Shown here: piece after piece, positions 1 to 5,053 of the stretch
Position numbering within the stretch: position 1 is the first letter of the stretch
How the letters are laid out: every line of letters starts with the position of its first letter
Origin: Promethearchaeia archaeon
GTDB taxonomy: Archaea; Asgardarchaeota; Lokiarchaeia; Sigyniarchaeales; SOKP01
NCBI GenBank assembly: GCA_029856445.1
Contig: JAHQWY010000242.1
Span: forward strand, 1-5,851
Direction: 5' to 3'
Length of the DNA: 5,851 nt
Program-made: the position numbers and the translations under genes
The notes under the pieces: generated by a model
The model's database searches: none
What the model saw: the letters and a program-made list of their open reading frames with translations, nothing else
Told to the model about the DNA's origin: nothing

Positions 1-776
1 TAAATGAAGCTAAAGGAACATCAGTTTTAATTATAGAAGGAACTAGATCTGCTAAGGAAGATATTAGTGAGTCAGAAGATATTGTATATGAAAATTGCCG
101 AAGAGTTGTTGAATTAGCAAAAGGACTAATTGTTGCTGATTTTACAGCAAGAAATTTTGAAAGGCTTGAGACATTTAAAAAAATCGCAAATCTGGTGGGA
201 AGATCCCTTGTTATTACACCTAAAGATGCATATTTACTTAATGCTCTGAAAAAAGCCGATGGGATAAACAGGATTGAAAACTTATACGTATATAATGTTC
301 TTAAAACTGTTAGAAAAGGTTGGGAAGATCTTCTTCTAGAAGAAGAACCTGATATTCAATATATAGACCCGAAAGATATTGCAAAAGAACAAGAGAACTT
401 CTTAATATGTTTTTCTCTGTTTGATATTAAAAACTTATTGGATATTAAACTCCAATCGGGAACCTATATTTATTCTTCAAGTGAAGCATTTGAAGAAGAA
501 TCCGAGTTTGATTTCGTAAGGTTAAACAATTGGCTCAAACGTTTTAACTTTAAAATATATGGATTTGAAGTTGTTGAAGAAGGAGGTAGAGAAAAGCCAA
601 AATTCACAAAGGGATTTCATGCTTCCGGACATGCTTCTAAAAAAGATTTATCTTGGACGATTGATACTATTAATCCTGATATTATAATTCCTGTTCATAC
701 TGATAACCCCCAGTGGTTTGAGGATAACTTTGAAAACGTAGTCTTATTAGAAGATGGTCAAACTTATGAATTTTAA
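1..776 (+). CDS. Beta-CASP metallo-beta-lactamase nuclease, RNase J-like (C-terminal part, cut by left edge)
   Basis: The reading frame is open from the left edge (first full codon at 3), so the GTG at 195 is an internal valine and not a start. About 257 residues are visible. The N-terminal half, which should carry the HxHxDH zinc motif, lies outside the window. Near the beginning IIEGTR (Glu at visible residue 12) fits beta-CASP motif A. HASGHAS (about 206-212) fits motif B, and IPVHT (His 232) fits motif C. The segment DFTARNFERLETFKKIA (46-62) resembles the beta-CASP cap helix region. Enzymes of this family (RNase J, CPSF73-like) are zinc-dependent RNA exo- or endonucleases in the cytoplasm, so a role in RNA processing or decay is likely. 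RNase J versus another archaeal beta-CASP subgroup cannot be settled from this fragment. The next gene on the same strand starts 131 bp later and is probably a separate unit. Confidence 0.82.
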   Translation, partial: NEAKGTSVLIIEGTRSAKEDISESEDIVYENCRRVVELAKGLIVADFTARNFERLETFKKIANLVGRSLVITPKDAYLLNALKKADGINRIENLYVYNVLKTVRKGWEDLLLEEEPDIQYIDPKDIAKEQENFLICFSLFDIKNLLDIKLQSGTYIYSSSEAFEEESEFDFVRLNNWLKRFNFKIYGFEVVEEGGREKPKFTKGFHASGHASKKDLSWTIDTINPDIIIPVHTDNPQWFEDNFENVVLLEDGQTYEF

Positions 777-870
777 TTAAGGGAAAATTCCGTTTATATC
801 AAACTTATAAGAAAATTCAGTTAATCTAATTATTTTAACTAATATAATATGAATGTTAAAATAGAATAAT

Positions 871-881
871 TAAATAATTTA
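871..881 (+). promoter_or_regulatory. Candidate TATA box for the flavin reductase gene
   Basis: An AT-rich TAAATAATTTA stretch is centred about 32 bp before the ATG at 908. With normal archaeal spacing, transcription would start around 900-905, giving a nearly leaderless mRNA. There is no convincing Shine-Dalgarno motif. The whole 777-907 gap is very AT-rich, so a chance match is quite possible. Confidence 0.3.
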
Positions 882-907
882 TTTACAAATATTATATGTG
901 AAATGAA

Positions 908-1492
908 ATGATAAAAAATAAAATCCGACCCGGTGTATACATATATCCTATGCCTGTTTCAATTATTGGGACTAATGTGAAAGAAAAACCAACATTTATG
1001 GCTTTAGCATGGATTAATGTTGTTGAATATAAACCACCATTAATCGCCATAGCTTCATATGAATCTCATTATACGAACATTGGTATAAAAGAGAATCAAA
1101 CTTTTAGCGTAAATATTCCATCAGAAGGGATGGTAGAAGTTGCAGATTATGTGGGGATTGTATCAGGTAAGGAAGTAGATAAATCAGAAGTATTTGAGGT
1201 TTTTTATGGAGAATTAAAAACCGCCCCCATGATAACTCACGCTCCAGTAAATCTTGAATGCAAAGTCGTAAAAATTATTGATACTAAGGAATTTACTGCT
1301 GCAGAAAAAGGTCATGAGATTTTTATAGGGAAAGTTGTTGGTGCTTATGCAGATGAATTTTATCTTACAAATGGAATACCTGATATAAATAAATTGAAAC
1401 CCTTTGTATTCTCAATTGATAATAAATATTGGAAAATAGGAGAATTTCTAGGAAGTGCTTTTAGCATAGGGAAAAATTATAAAAAAGAATAA
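908..1492 (+). CDS. Flavin reductase-like, FMN-binding protein (flavoredoxin type)
   Basis: This 194-residue protein has the split-barrel flavin-binding fold of the flavoredoxin / DIM6-NTAB group and the usual length for it. Visible family segments are YPMPVSIIG (13-21), WINVVEYKPPLIAIA (35-49), FSVNIPS (66-72), DYVGIVSGKEVDK (80-92), PVNLECKVV (113-121), IFIGKVVG (138-145) and the C-terminal YWKIGEFLGSAFSIGKNYKK (174-193). Family members bind FMN and transfer electrons from NAD(P)H or from protein donors to flavin or other acceptors; the substrate here is unknown. There is no signal peptide, so it is cytoplasmic. It lies 76 bp upstream of a flavodoxin gene on the same strand, which supports a redox role. 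The ATG at 908 is chosen because the ATG at 903 in another frame stops after two codons (ATGAAATGA). No Shine-Dalgarno motif decides the start. Confidence 0.88.
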   Translation: MIKNKIRPGVYIYPMPVSIIGTNVKEKPTFMALAWINVVEYKPPLIAIASYESHYTNIGIKENQTFSVNIPSEGMVEVADYVGIVSGKEVDKSEVFEVFYGELKTAPMITHAPVNLECKVVKIIDTKEFTAAEKGHEIFIGKVVGAYADEFYLTNGIPDINKLKPFVFSIDNKYWKIGEFLGSAFSIGKNYKKE

Positions 1493-1532
1493 ATATATTC
1501 ATGTTTTATCATTTCTAATAGAATTGGATAAT

Positions 1533-1543
1533 AAATTTATATA
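1533..1543 (+). promoter_or_regulatory. Candidate TATA box for the flavodoxin gene
   Basis: AAATTTATATA is centred about 31 bp before the ATG at 1569, which predicts a transcript with a very short or no leader. A GTGAT at 1559-1563 matches part of the archaeal Shine-Dalgarno consensus with 5-nt spacing. It would only be useful if transcription starts further upstream. The gap from the previous gene is only 76 bp, so read-through is also possible. Confidence 0.38.
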
Positions 1544-1568
1544 CTTATAAGATTCGAAGTGATTAATT

Positions 1569-2054
1569 ATGAACTCTTTAGTAGTTTTTTACTCAAGGAC
1601 AGGCAGAACTAGAAAAATTGGTGAAATTATCTCAACTGAAGCAAATTGGGATATCGAGGAAATTATTGATACCAAAAAACGTACAGGATTCATAGGATTT
1701 TTAAAATCTGGTAAAGACGCCACTTTAAAGAAGTTAACAAATATTAGAGATGTTCAAAAAAATCCAGAAATATATGATTTAATTATATTAGGAACACCTA
1801 TTTGGAATAAGAGGATGACTCCTGCAATAAGAACCTATATCACAAAATTTAAAGATATAATTAAAAATGTTGCTTTTTTTTGCACTGAAGGTGGGAGCGG
1901 TGGAAAAAAAACTTTTGAGAGTATGGCAAACTTATGCGAAAAAACACCAATTTCTACTTTGGAAATTACAAAAAAAGATATTAAAAATGGAGAATATAAG
2001 GATAAAATCAAAGGTTTTATCCAAGATCTCAAATCAGATTCAATTTTTGATTAA
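1569..2054 (+). CDS. Flavodoxin-family protein
   Basis: This 161-residue protein has the length of a short-chain flavodoxin. The FMN phosphate loop is SRTGRT (9-14, the S/T-x-T-G-x-T pattern), directly after the first beta strand LVVFY. The second flavin loop is in LGTPIWNKRMTPAIRTYI (74-91), a form common in archaeal and clostridial flavodoxins. The third loop is FCTEGGSGG (104-112). Flavodoxins carry one or two electrons via bound FMN in the cytoplasm. This one sits between a flavin reductase-like gene and an iron-sulfur protein gene on the same strand, so it may exchange electrons with either, but partners cannot be proved from sequence. It lacks cysteine motifs for other cofactors. The chosen ATG sits directly before the first strand, as expected. 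Open frames seen in other phases inside this gene are shadows. Confidence 0.88.
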   Translation: MNSLVVFYSRTGRTRKIGEIISTEANWDIEEIIDTKKRTGFIGFLKSGKDATLKKLTNIRDVQKNPEIYDLIILGTPIWNKRMTPAIRTYITKFKDIIKNVAFFCTEGGSGGKKTFESMANLCEKTPISTLEITKKDIKNGEYKDKIKGFIQDLKSDSIFD

Positions 2055-2066
2055 ATATATCATTAT

Positions 2067-2082
2067 CTCGTTTTTTCTTTTC
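2067..2082 (+). terminator. T-rich tract, possible archaeal terminator of the flavodoxin gene
   Basis: A TCTCGTTTTTTCTTTTC stretch begins about 13 bp after the flavodoxin stop. Archaeal transcription often ends at such U-rich tracts without a hairpin. The assignment rests only on position and composition. Confidence 0.4.
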
Positions 2083-2141
2083 AAATTATAAATAAATATG
2101 GATGGGCTAGAACCGACAGATATGTCTATTGTATTGATTAA

Positions 2142-2153
2142 TTTTTAATAAAT
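2142..2153 (+). promoter_or_regulatory. Candidate TATA box for the winged-helix iron-sulfur protein gene
   Basis: TTTTTAATAAAT is centred about 25 bp before the ATG at 2173, which predicts a leaderless mRNA. This agrees with the absence of any Shine-Dalgarno motif. An imperfect palindrome GACAGATATGTC lies at 2115-2126, just upstream. It could be an operator or a chance match. Confidence 0.38.
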
Positions 2154-2172
2154 AACTAACATAATATACTCT

Positions 2173-3306
2173 ATGACAGAAGTAGATGATTATGAAGTTG
2201 TAAGACAGAAATTGGTATTAGGTCCACTAAAATATCCAAAACATAGAAAAATTAAAAAATTAATGAAAGTATTTTGGAACGAAGAAGAAATTAAAATTCT
2301 TTCCCACTTCGAAAGCGCTGACAAAACTATATCCTTAAAAGAATTGGAAGAGAGATCTGGTTTATCTAAGGATGAAATCAAGAATATATTATCACGATCA
2401 GTTGAAGTTGGTACTGTTCATAAAATAGGCTCAAAATATAATCTTGAACCATTAATTCCAGGGATTTTTGAGAAATATTTTCAAAGAAATAAAGATACTG
2501 AAGAGAATTTAAAGAAAGCAGCTATTCTGTATAGGGATATTATGAAAGAAATTTTACCCCAACAGGTAGGAGAAGATGAATGGAGATTATTCAGTCCATT
2601 ACTTCCATTAGATGCTAATGAAAAATTAATTGAAATCAATAAGAACTTCGATGTGCAATCGCAAGCATTACCTTATGAAACAGTTAAGAACCTTATTGAT
2701 AAACATGAACAATTTGCTGTTATAACTTGCCAATGTAGACGTATAGGAGAATTATCTGGAGAGCCTTGTGAAGTTGCTCCTGCAGAAATGGGATGTTTTG
2801 TTGCGGGACCTGCAGCTCAAATGCAAATTATGATGGGCATTCATGGGGCTAGACTGTTTAAAGACAAAGAAGAAGCTATCGAATTTCTTAAAGAAACTGA
2901 GAAAAGGGGTTTAGTACATAATACCGTTTTTGATAAAGGAAATGAATCTTCAGTTTTTGTTTGTAATTGCTGTGGTTGTCATTGTGGTGTATTATATCCC
3001 CCAAAACTATTTCATACAATAGGAGCTATCCAATCTAATTATGCACCTAAATGGAATAATGAACTATGCACAAAGTGTGAGATTTGCATGAAAAAATGTC
3101 CTAATGAGGCAATTTATCATAGATTTCCAATTGAAACTGATTCTTCTGATGAACAAATGGTTTTAAAAGACGAATTATGTATTGGATGTGGTATATGTGC
3201 AGTAAATTGTCCAAATGGTGCCTTAAAAATGGTTAAAGTAAGAAATAGTGAGCGTCCAGAGAAAAATTTGATAGGAAATAAAACATTTACTGAATTATTG
3301 CTGTAA
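2173..3306 (+). CDS. Winged-helix N-terminus plus cysteine-rich and 2x[4Fe-4S] ferredoxin-type protein
   Basis: This 377-residue protein has three visible parts. Residues about 35-92 look like a winged helix: helix EEEIKILSHF, then LKELEERSG, then a recognition-type helix after LSKDEI, then a short wing. PGIFEKYF (96-103) links to a helical middle. A cysteine-rich region follows, with C186-x-C188-R, C199, C208 and the CNCCGCHC cluster (cysteines 264, 266, 267, 269, 271). The C-terminus has two classical 4Fe-4S motifs, CTKCEICMKKCP (299-310) and CIGCGICAVNCP (336-347). All 17 cysteines lie after residue 185. From memory, this architecture occurs in uncharacterised '4Fe-4S ferredoxin' proteins of anaerobic bacteria and archaea. 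The C-terminal half should bind two cubane clusters and carry electrons; the middle cysteines may bind another metal centre. Whether the winged helix binds DNA or is a protein interface is unknown. No membrane segment or signal peptide is seen. The flavodoxin and flavin reductase upstream suggest a redox neighbourhood. Confidence 0.85.
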   Translation: MTEVDDYEVVRQKLVLGPLKYPKHRKIKKLMKVFWNEEEIKILSHFESADKTISLKELEERSGLSKDEIKNILSRSVEVGTVHKIGSKYNLEPLIPGIFEKYFQRNKDTEENLKKAAILYRDIMKEILPQQVGEDEWRLFSPLLPLDANEKLIEINKNFDVQSQALPYETVKNLIDKHEQFAVITCQCRRIGELSGEPCEVAPAEMGCFVAGPAAQMQIMMGIHGARLFKDKEEAIEFLKETEKRGLVHNTVFDKGNESSVFVCNCCGCHCGVLYPPKLFHTIGAIQSNYAPKWNNELCTKCEICMKKCPNEAIYHRFPIETDSSDEQMVLKDELCIGCGICAVNCPNGALKMVKVRNSERPEKNLIGNKTFTELLL

Positions 3307-3314
3307 AAACTAAA

Positions 3315-3333
3315 TATAATTTTATTTTATTAA
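3315..3333 (+). terminator. T-rich tract, possible terminator of the iron-sulfur protein gene
   Basis: A T-rich stretch (ATAATTTTATTTTATTAAT) starts about 10 bp after the stop codon at 3306. A second T run lies at 3411-3419. Both are in the convergent gap before the cold-shock gene and fit hairpin-free archaeal termination, though the region is T/A-rich overall. Confidence 0.35.
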
Positions 3334-3345
3334 TCAAGAAAAATG

Positions 3346-3353
3346 AAAAAAAA
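3346..3353 (-). terminator. T8 run on the minus strand, possible terminator of the cold-shock gene
   Basis: Eight A residues on the plus strand read as a T8 run, preceded by CCC, on the minus strand, about 127 nt past the cold-shock stop codon. Weaker T tracts lie closer to the gene. I see no hairpin and no credible gene in the 3307-3480 convergent gap. Confidence 0.25.
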
Positions 3354-3480
3354 GGGAATATGTAAGATTTAAAATAATCGAGAGAAGAAGTTCAAAACAC
3401 CTTTACTTTATATTTTTTATCTTGCAAAATTCCTAATTCTTAAAAATTTTACTAACCCTTTTTACTAATAAATTAAATTA

Positions 3481-3735
3481 TTAATAAAATGATTTTCGGC
3501 CACGTGAGCTCATTCGGGGTCCTTTTTGAGTAATTCTAACACCACTGGCTTGTGGACCCTTCTTTCCTTCTGTGATTTCGTATTCTACGATATCCCCTTC
3601 ATAGATAATTTTAAATTCATCCTCATCTCCTTTAATCTCGGAATAATGAACGAAAACATCTGAGGAACCATCATCAGGAGTAATAAACCCATAGCCTTTC
3701 TTGCTATTAAACCATTTTACTGTTCCTTTTACCAT
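3481..3735 (-). CDS. Bacterial-type cold-shock domain protein (CspA family)
   Basis: This 84-residue protein begins directly with the cold-shock fold: GTVKWFNSKKGYGFI (4-18) contains RNP1 (KGYGFI) and DVFVHY (26-31) is RNP2. It then has EGDIVEYEITEGKKGPQASGV (46-66), a close match to the end of bacterial CspA/CspB. Nucleic-acid-stacking aromatics are W8, F9, Y15, F17, F28, H30 and Y31, with Tyr at two places where bacterial proteins often have Phe. A tail of about 14 residues after the fold (from K71) is basic and contains SRGRK. Family members bind single-stranded RNA or DNA and act as RNA chaperones, often induced by cold. The ATG at 3735 is set by the fold start and by a weak Shine-Dalgarno motif AAGGT 7 nt upstream. 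The gene stands alone, convergent with the iron-sulfur gene. A bacterial origin by old transfer is possible but not shown by composition. Confidence 0.93.
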   Translation of the reverse strand: MVKGTVKWFNSKKGYGFITPDDGSSDVFVHYSEIKGDEDEFKIIYEGDIVEYEITEGKKGPQASGVRITQKGPRMSSRGRKSFY

Positions 3736-3745
3736 TGATATAACC

Positions 3746-3789
3746 TTGGTACTTTCATAAAAATTAGTACAATTTTAAAAATGTACCAA
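3746..3789 (-). promoter_or_regulatory. Overlapping inverted repeats upstream of the cold-shock gene
   Basis: Two inverted repeats share one arm. TTGGTAC (3746-3752) pairs perfectly with GTACCAA (3783-3789) over 7 bp with a 30-nt loop. A 20-bp near-palindrome runs from GTAC at 3767 to GTAC at 3786 with one mismatched pair. Both use the GTAC at 3783-3786, so only one can form at a time in RNA. The long stem ends 10 nt before the ATG and overlaps the weak Shine-Dalgarno motif (3743-3747). It could be an mRNA switch or a DNA operator. Which one depends on the transcription start, which is unknown. Confidence 0.4.
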
Positions 3790-3793
3790 TCAA

Positions 3794-3842
3794 GATTTTT
3801 AAGTATTCCCTCATAATATAGTTTTCTAAAAATGTTTTATAA
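3794..3842 (-). promoter_or_regulatory. Promoter region candidates of the cold-shock gene
   Basis: On the minus strand, two TATA-like boxes stand out: TTATAAAA (3835-3842 region, centre near 3838) and TACTTAAAAATC (3794-3805). The upstream one would start transcription near 3811 and give a leader of about 75 nt that contains the inverted repeats. The downstream one would start near 3772 and leave most of the repeat outside the mRNA. The sequence alone does not choose between them. Confidence 0.4.
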
Positions 3843-3912
3843 GGGATTGTAGCTTATTAAAGTGAAAATATAAAATCTTCCTTGAAATTTTCAAAATTAT
3901 CTATAAATATTG

Positions 3913-4293
3913 CTAATGAGAATATTCCATAAACCACTCGAACACTAATGGAAGGTTTTCAATTATTCGGTATTTAATATCCTTATGTAAGATCACAATA
4001 AAAATTTCCTCAAAACTTTTTACTTTTTGATAAATTACTTCATTTCTTATTTCCTTTAGGTTGTTTTTTTCTTCTAAATCAATATAGAAGATTAAATAAT
4101 CCTCCATATTCGCATATTTTGCCCCCCAACAATATTCAATCTCTCCTTGTAGTAGTGAGATAAATTTAGGCAAAGTTTCTTCAAGAGAAATCCAACCATC
4201 TATTGAAACATCTTCATCTTTGAACAAAACAAAAAAATTTGCTATAATATCAGAAGGTTCAAAATTTTGCATTATTTTTTTAAAGTCGGGCAT
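3913..4293 (-). CDS. Uncharacterised 126-residue protein, divergent from the GTPase gene
   Basis: I do not recognise this family. The protein is acidic and appears to be mixed alpha/beta. There is a helical start (FKKIMQNF, residues 4-11) and FVLFKDEDVSIDGWISLEETLPKFISLLQ (21-49). Two likely beta strands, DYLIFYIDL (65-73) and EEIFIVILHK (95-104), flank a charged helix (KNNLKEIRNEVIYQKVKSF). An aromatic C-terminus, PLVFEWFMEYSH, closes it. There are a single cysteine (C55) and no metal motif, signal peptide or membrane helix. The ATG at 4293 is the most upstream in frame; a stop lies 15 codons before it. An A7 run, and no Shine-Dalgarno motif, precedes the ATG. Coding is supported by the uninterrupted frame in AT-rich DNA and by strand-helix alternation, but not by homology. 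It shares a 174-bp divergent control region with the small GTPase, so a linked function is possible. Confidence 0.65.
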   Translation of the reverse strand: MPDFKKIMQNFEPSDIIANFFVLFKDEDVSIDGWISLEETLPKFISLLQGEIEYCWGAKYANMEDYLIFYIDLEEKNNLKEIRNEVIYQKVKSFEEIFIVILHKDIKYRIIENLPLVFEWFMEYSH

Positions 4294-4363
4294 TTTTTTT
4301 GAAAAAACTCGAGTGTTATGTTCAAAAATTCTTTCTTAGCTCACACTTAATAGAGGAAAGTTA

Positions 4364-4430
4364 CATTATTATATATAAGAAATAAAAAGATATAATAACA
4401 ATCCATAAGCTACCTAAAAATTTATAATTA
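4364..4430. promoter_or_regulatory. Divergent promoter region for the unknown gene (-) and the GTPase gene (+)
   Basis: The 174 bp between the two divergent starts are extremely AT-rich. On the plus strand AAATTTATAATTA (4418-4430) is a good TATA-like box about 44 bp before the GTPase ATG, predicting a leader of about 18 nt. On the minus strand CTTATATATAATAATG (4365-4380) lies about 75 bp before the unknown gene's ATG, predicting a leader near 50 nt. No operator-like palindrome stands out. Confidence 0.4.
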
Positions 4431-4467
4431 TTGATTCAATAGTGGCATAAGACAAATCTAATAATTT

Positions 4468-5004
4468 ATGAAGATGGGTATTAAATCTGCATTTTATAAG
4501 ATCTGCATAGTGGGTGATTTTGGAGTAGGAAAAAGCACTCTCTTGCATTATTATTTGGAGGGGAGATTTATATCTAATGTACAATCCACGATAGGTTCGA
4601 ACTTCTTTGTAAAACATTTAAAAATCCCTAACGTGAGAAATTTTATAACATTACAAATATGGGATTTAGCTGGTCAGGACCATTACAAATGGGTTCGACA
4701 AGCTTTTTATAAAGGAGCCAAAGGGATTGTAATTGTCTTTGATTTATCTCGAAAAGAAACTTTTAAACACCTAGATTCTTGGATAAAAGAGGTAGAAGAT
4801 ACAATTGGAGTTGTCCCTAGAATTTTAGTTGGGAATAAATTAGATTTAATTAATCCTGGTGAAAGAGTTATTCCTAAACAAGAATGTTTAAATTATACAC
4901 AAAAAATAAAAGCTTCTTCTTTTGAAGAAACGAGTGCTAAATTAGGTACCGGAGTAGAACAGATCTTCTATAACCTTACACTTGATATGAATAAAAATTA
5001 TTAA
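4468..5004 (+). CDS. Ras/Rab-like small GTPase
   Basis: This 178-residue single-domain protein has all five G motifs. G1 is GDFGVGKST (16-24), the G2 threonine is T41 in STIGSNFF, G3 is WDLAGQ (65-70) with the catalytic-type Gln70, G4 is NKLD (123-126), and G5 is ETSAK (154-158). The TIG-x-x-F pattern in switch I and FYKGAKGIVIVFDLSRKETF (80-99) are closest to Rab proteins. Such proteins cycle between GTP and GDP and recruit effectors; in eukaryotes they direct membrane traffic, while in Asgard archaea their roles are largely unknown. Phe18 stands at the Ras Gly12 position and Asp71 replaces the usual Glu after Gln. The C-terminus (LDMNKNY) has no cysteine, so prenyl anchoring is excluded. 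The ATG at 4468 is used; the ATG at 4474 is an equally possible start and would not affect any motif. A metallo-hydrolase gene follows after 49 bp. Confidence 0.92.
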   Translation: MKMGIKSAFYKICIVGDFGVGKSTLLHYYLEGRFISNVQSTIGSNFFVKHLKIPNVRNFITLQIWDLAGQDHYKWVRQAFYKGAKGIVIVFDLSRKETFKHLDSWIKEVEDTIGVVPRILVGNKLDLINPGERVIPKQECLNYTQKIKASSFEETSAKLGTGVEQIFYNLTLDMNKNY

Positions 5005-5028
5005 TCTAAATACACTCTATAACTAATA

Positions 5029-5038
5029 CCTTTTTTAT
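5029..5038 (+). terminator. T run, possible terminator of the GTPase gene
   Basis: CCTTTTTTAT lies about 25 bp after the GTPase stop and 16 bp before the next ATG. It could end the GTPase transcript. A TATA-like TCTATAACTA (5017-5026) could serve the downstream gene separately. The 49-bp gap leaves co-transcription equally open. Confidence 0.25.
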
Positions 5039-5053
5039 CTAATTTTGAATAAA

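Noticed and set aside
329..346. 18-bp perfect palindrome centred on CTAG inside the beta-CASP gene
   Set aside because: It arises from consecutive Leu and Glu codons (CTT CTT CTA GAA GAA GA) in a coding region; no sign of a regulatory role.
819..840. Inverted repeat AGTTAA...TTAACT after the beta-CASP gene
   Set aside because: A 6-bp AT-rich stem with a 10-nt loop is weak and common in DNA of this composition; not a convincing terminator or operator.
903..911. Two-codon upstream ORF ATGAAATGA overlapping the flavin reductase start
   Set aside because: Too short to judge, and such overlaps are expected by chance in sequence this AT-rich; translation of it cannot be supported.
1867..2091. 74-codon plus-strand open frame overlapping the end of the flavodoxin
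   Set aside because: Out of frame with a clear flavodoxin; its lysine- and phenylalanine-rich translation is typical of a shadow of AT-rich coding DNA.
2098..2148. 16-codon ORF between the flavodoxin and iron-sulfur genes
   Set aside because: No ribosome binding site, no recognisable peptide, and it runs into the predicted TATA box of the next gene.
3882..3894. Small hairpin TTGAA-ATT-TTCAA downstream of the unknown minus-strand gene
   Set aside because: Only a 5-bp AT-rich stem; could be a terminator aid but is not distinguishable from background.
4414..4617. 67-codon minus-strand open frame overlapping the GTPase start
   Set aside because: Antisense to the GTPase P-loop region and without protein features; a shadow frame.
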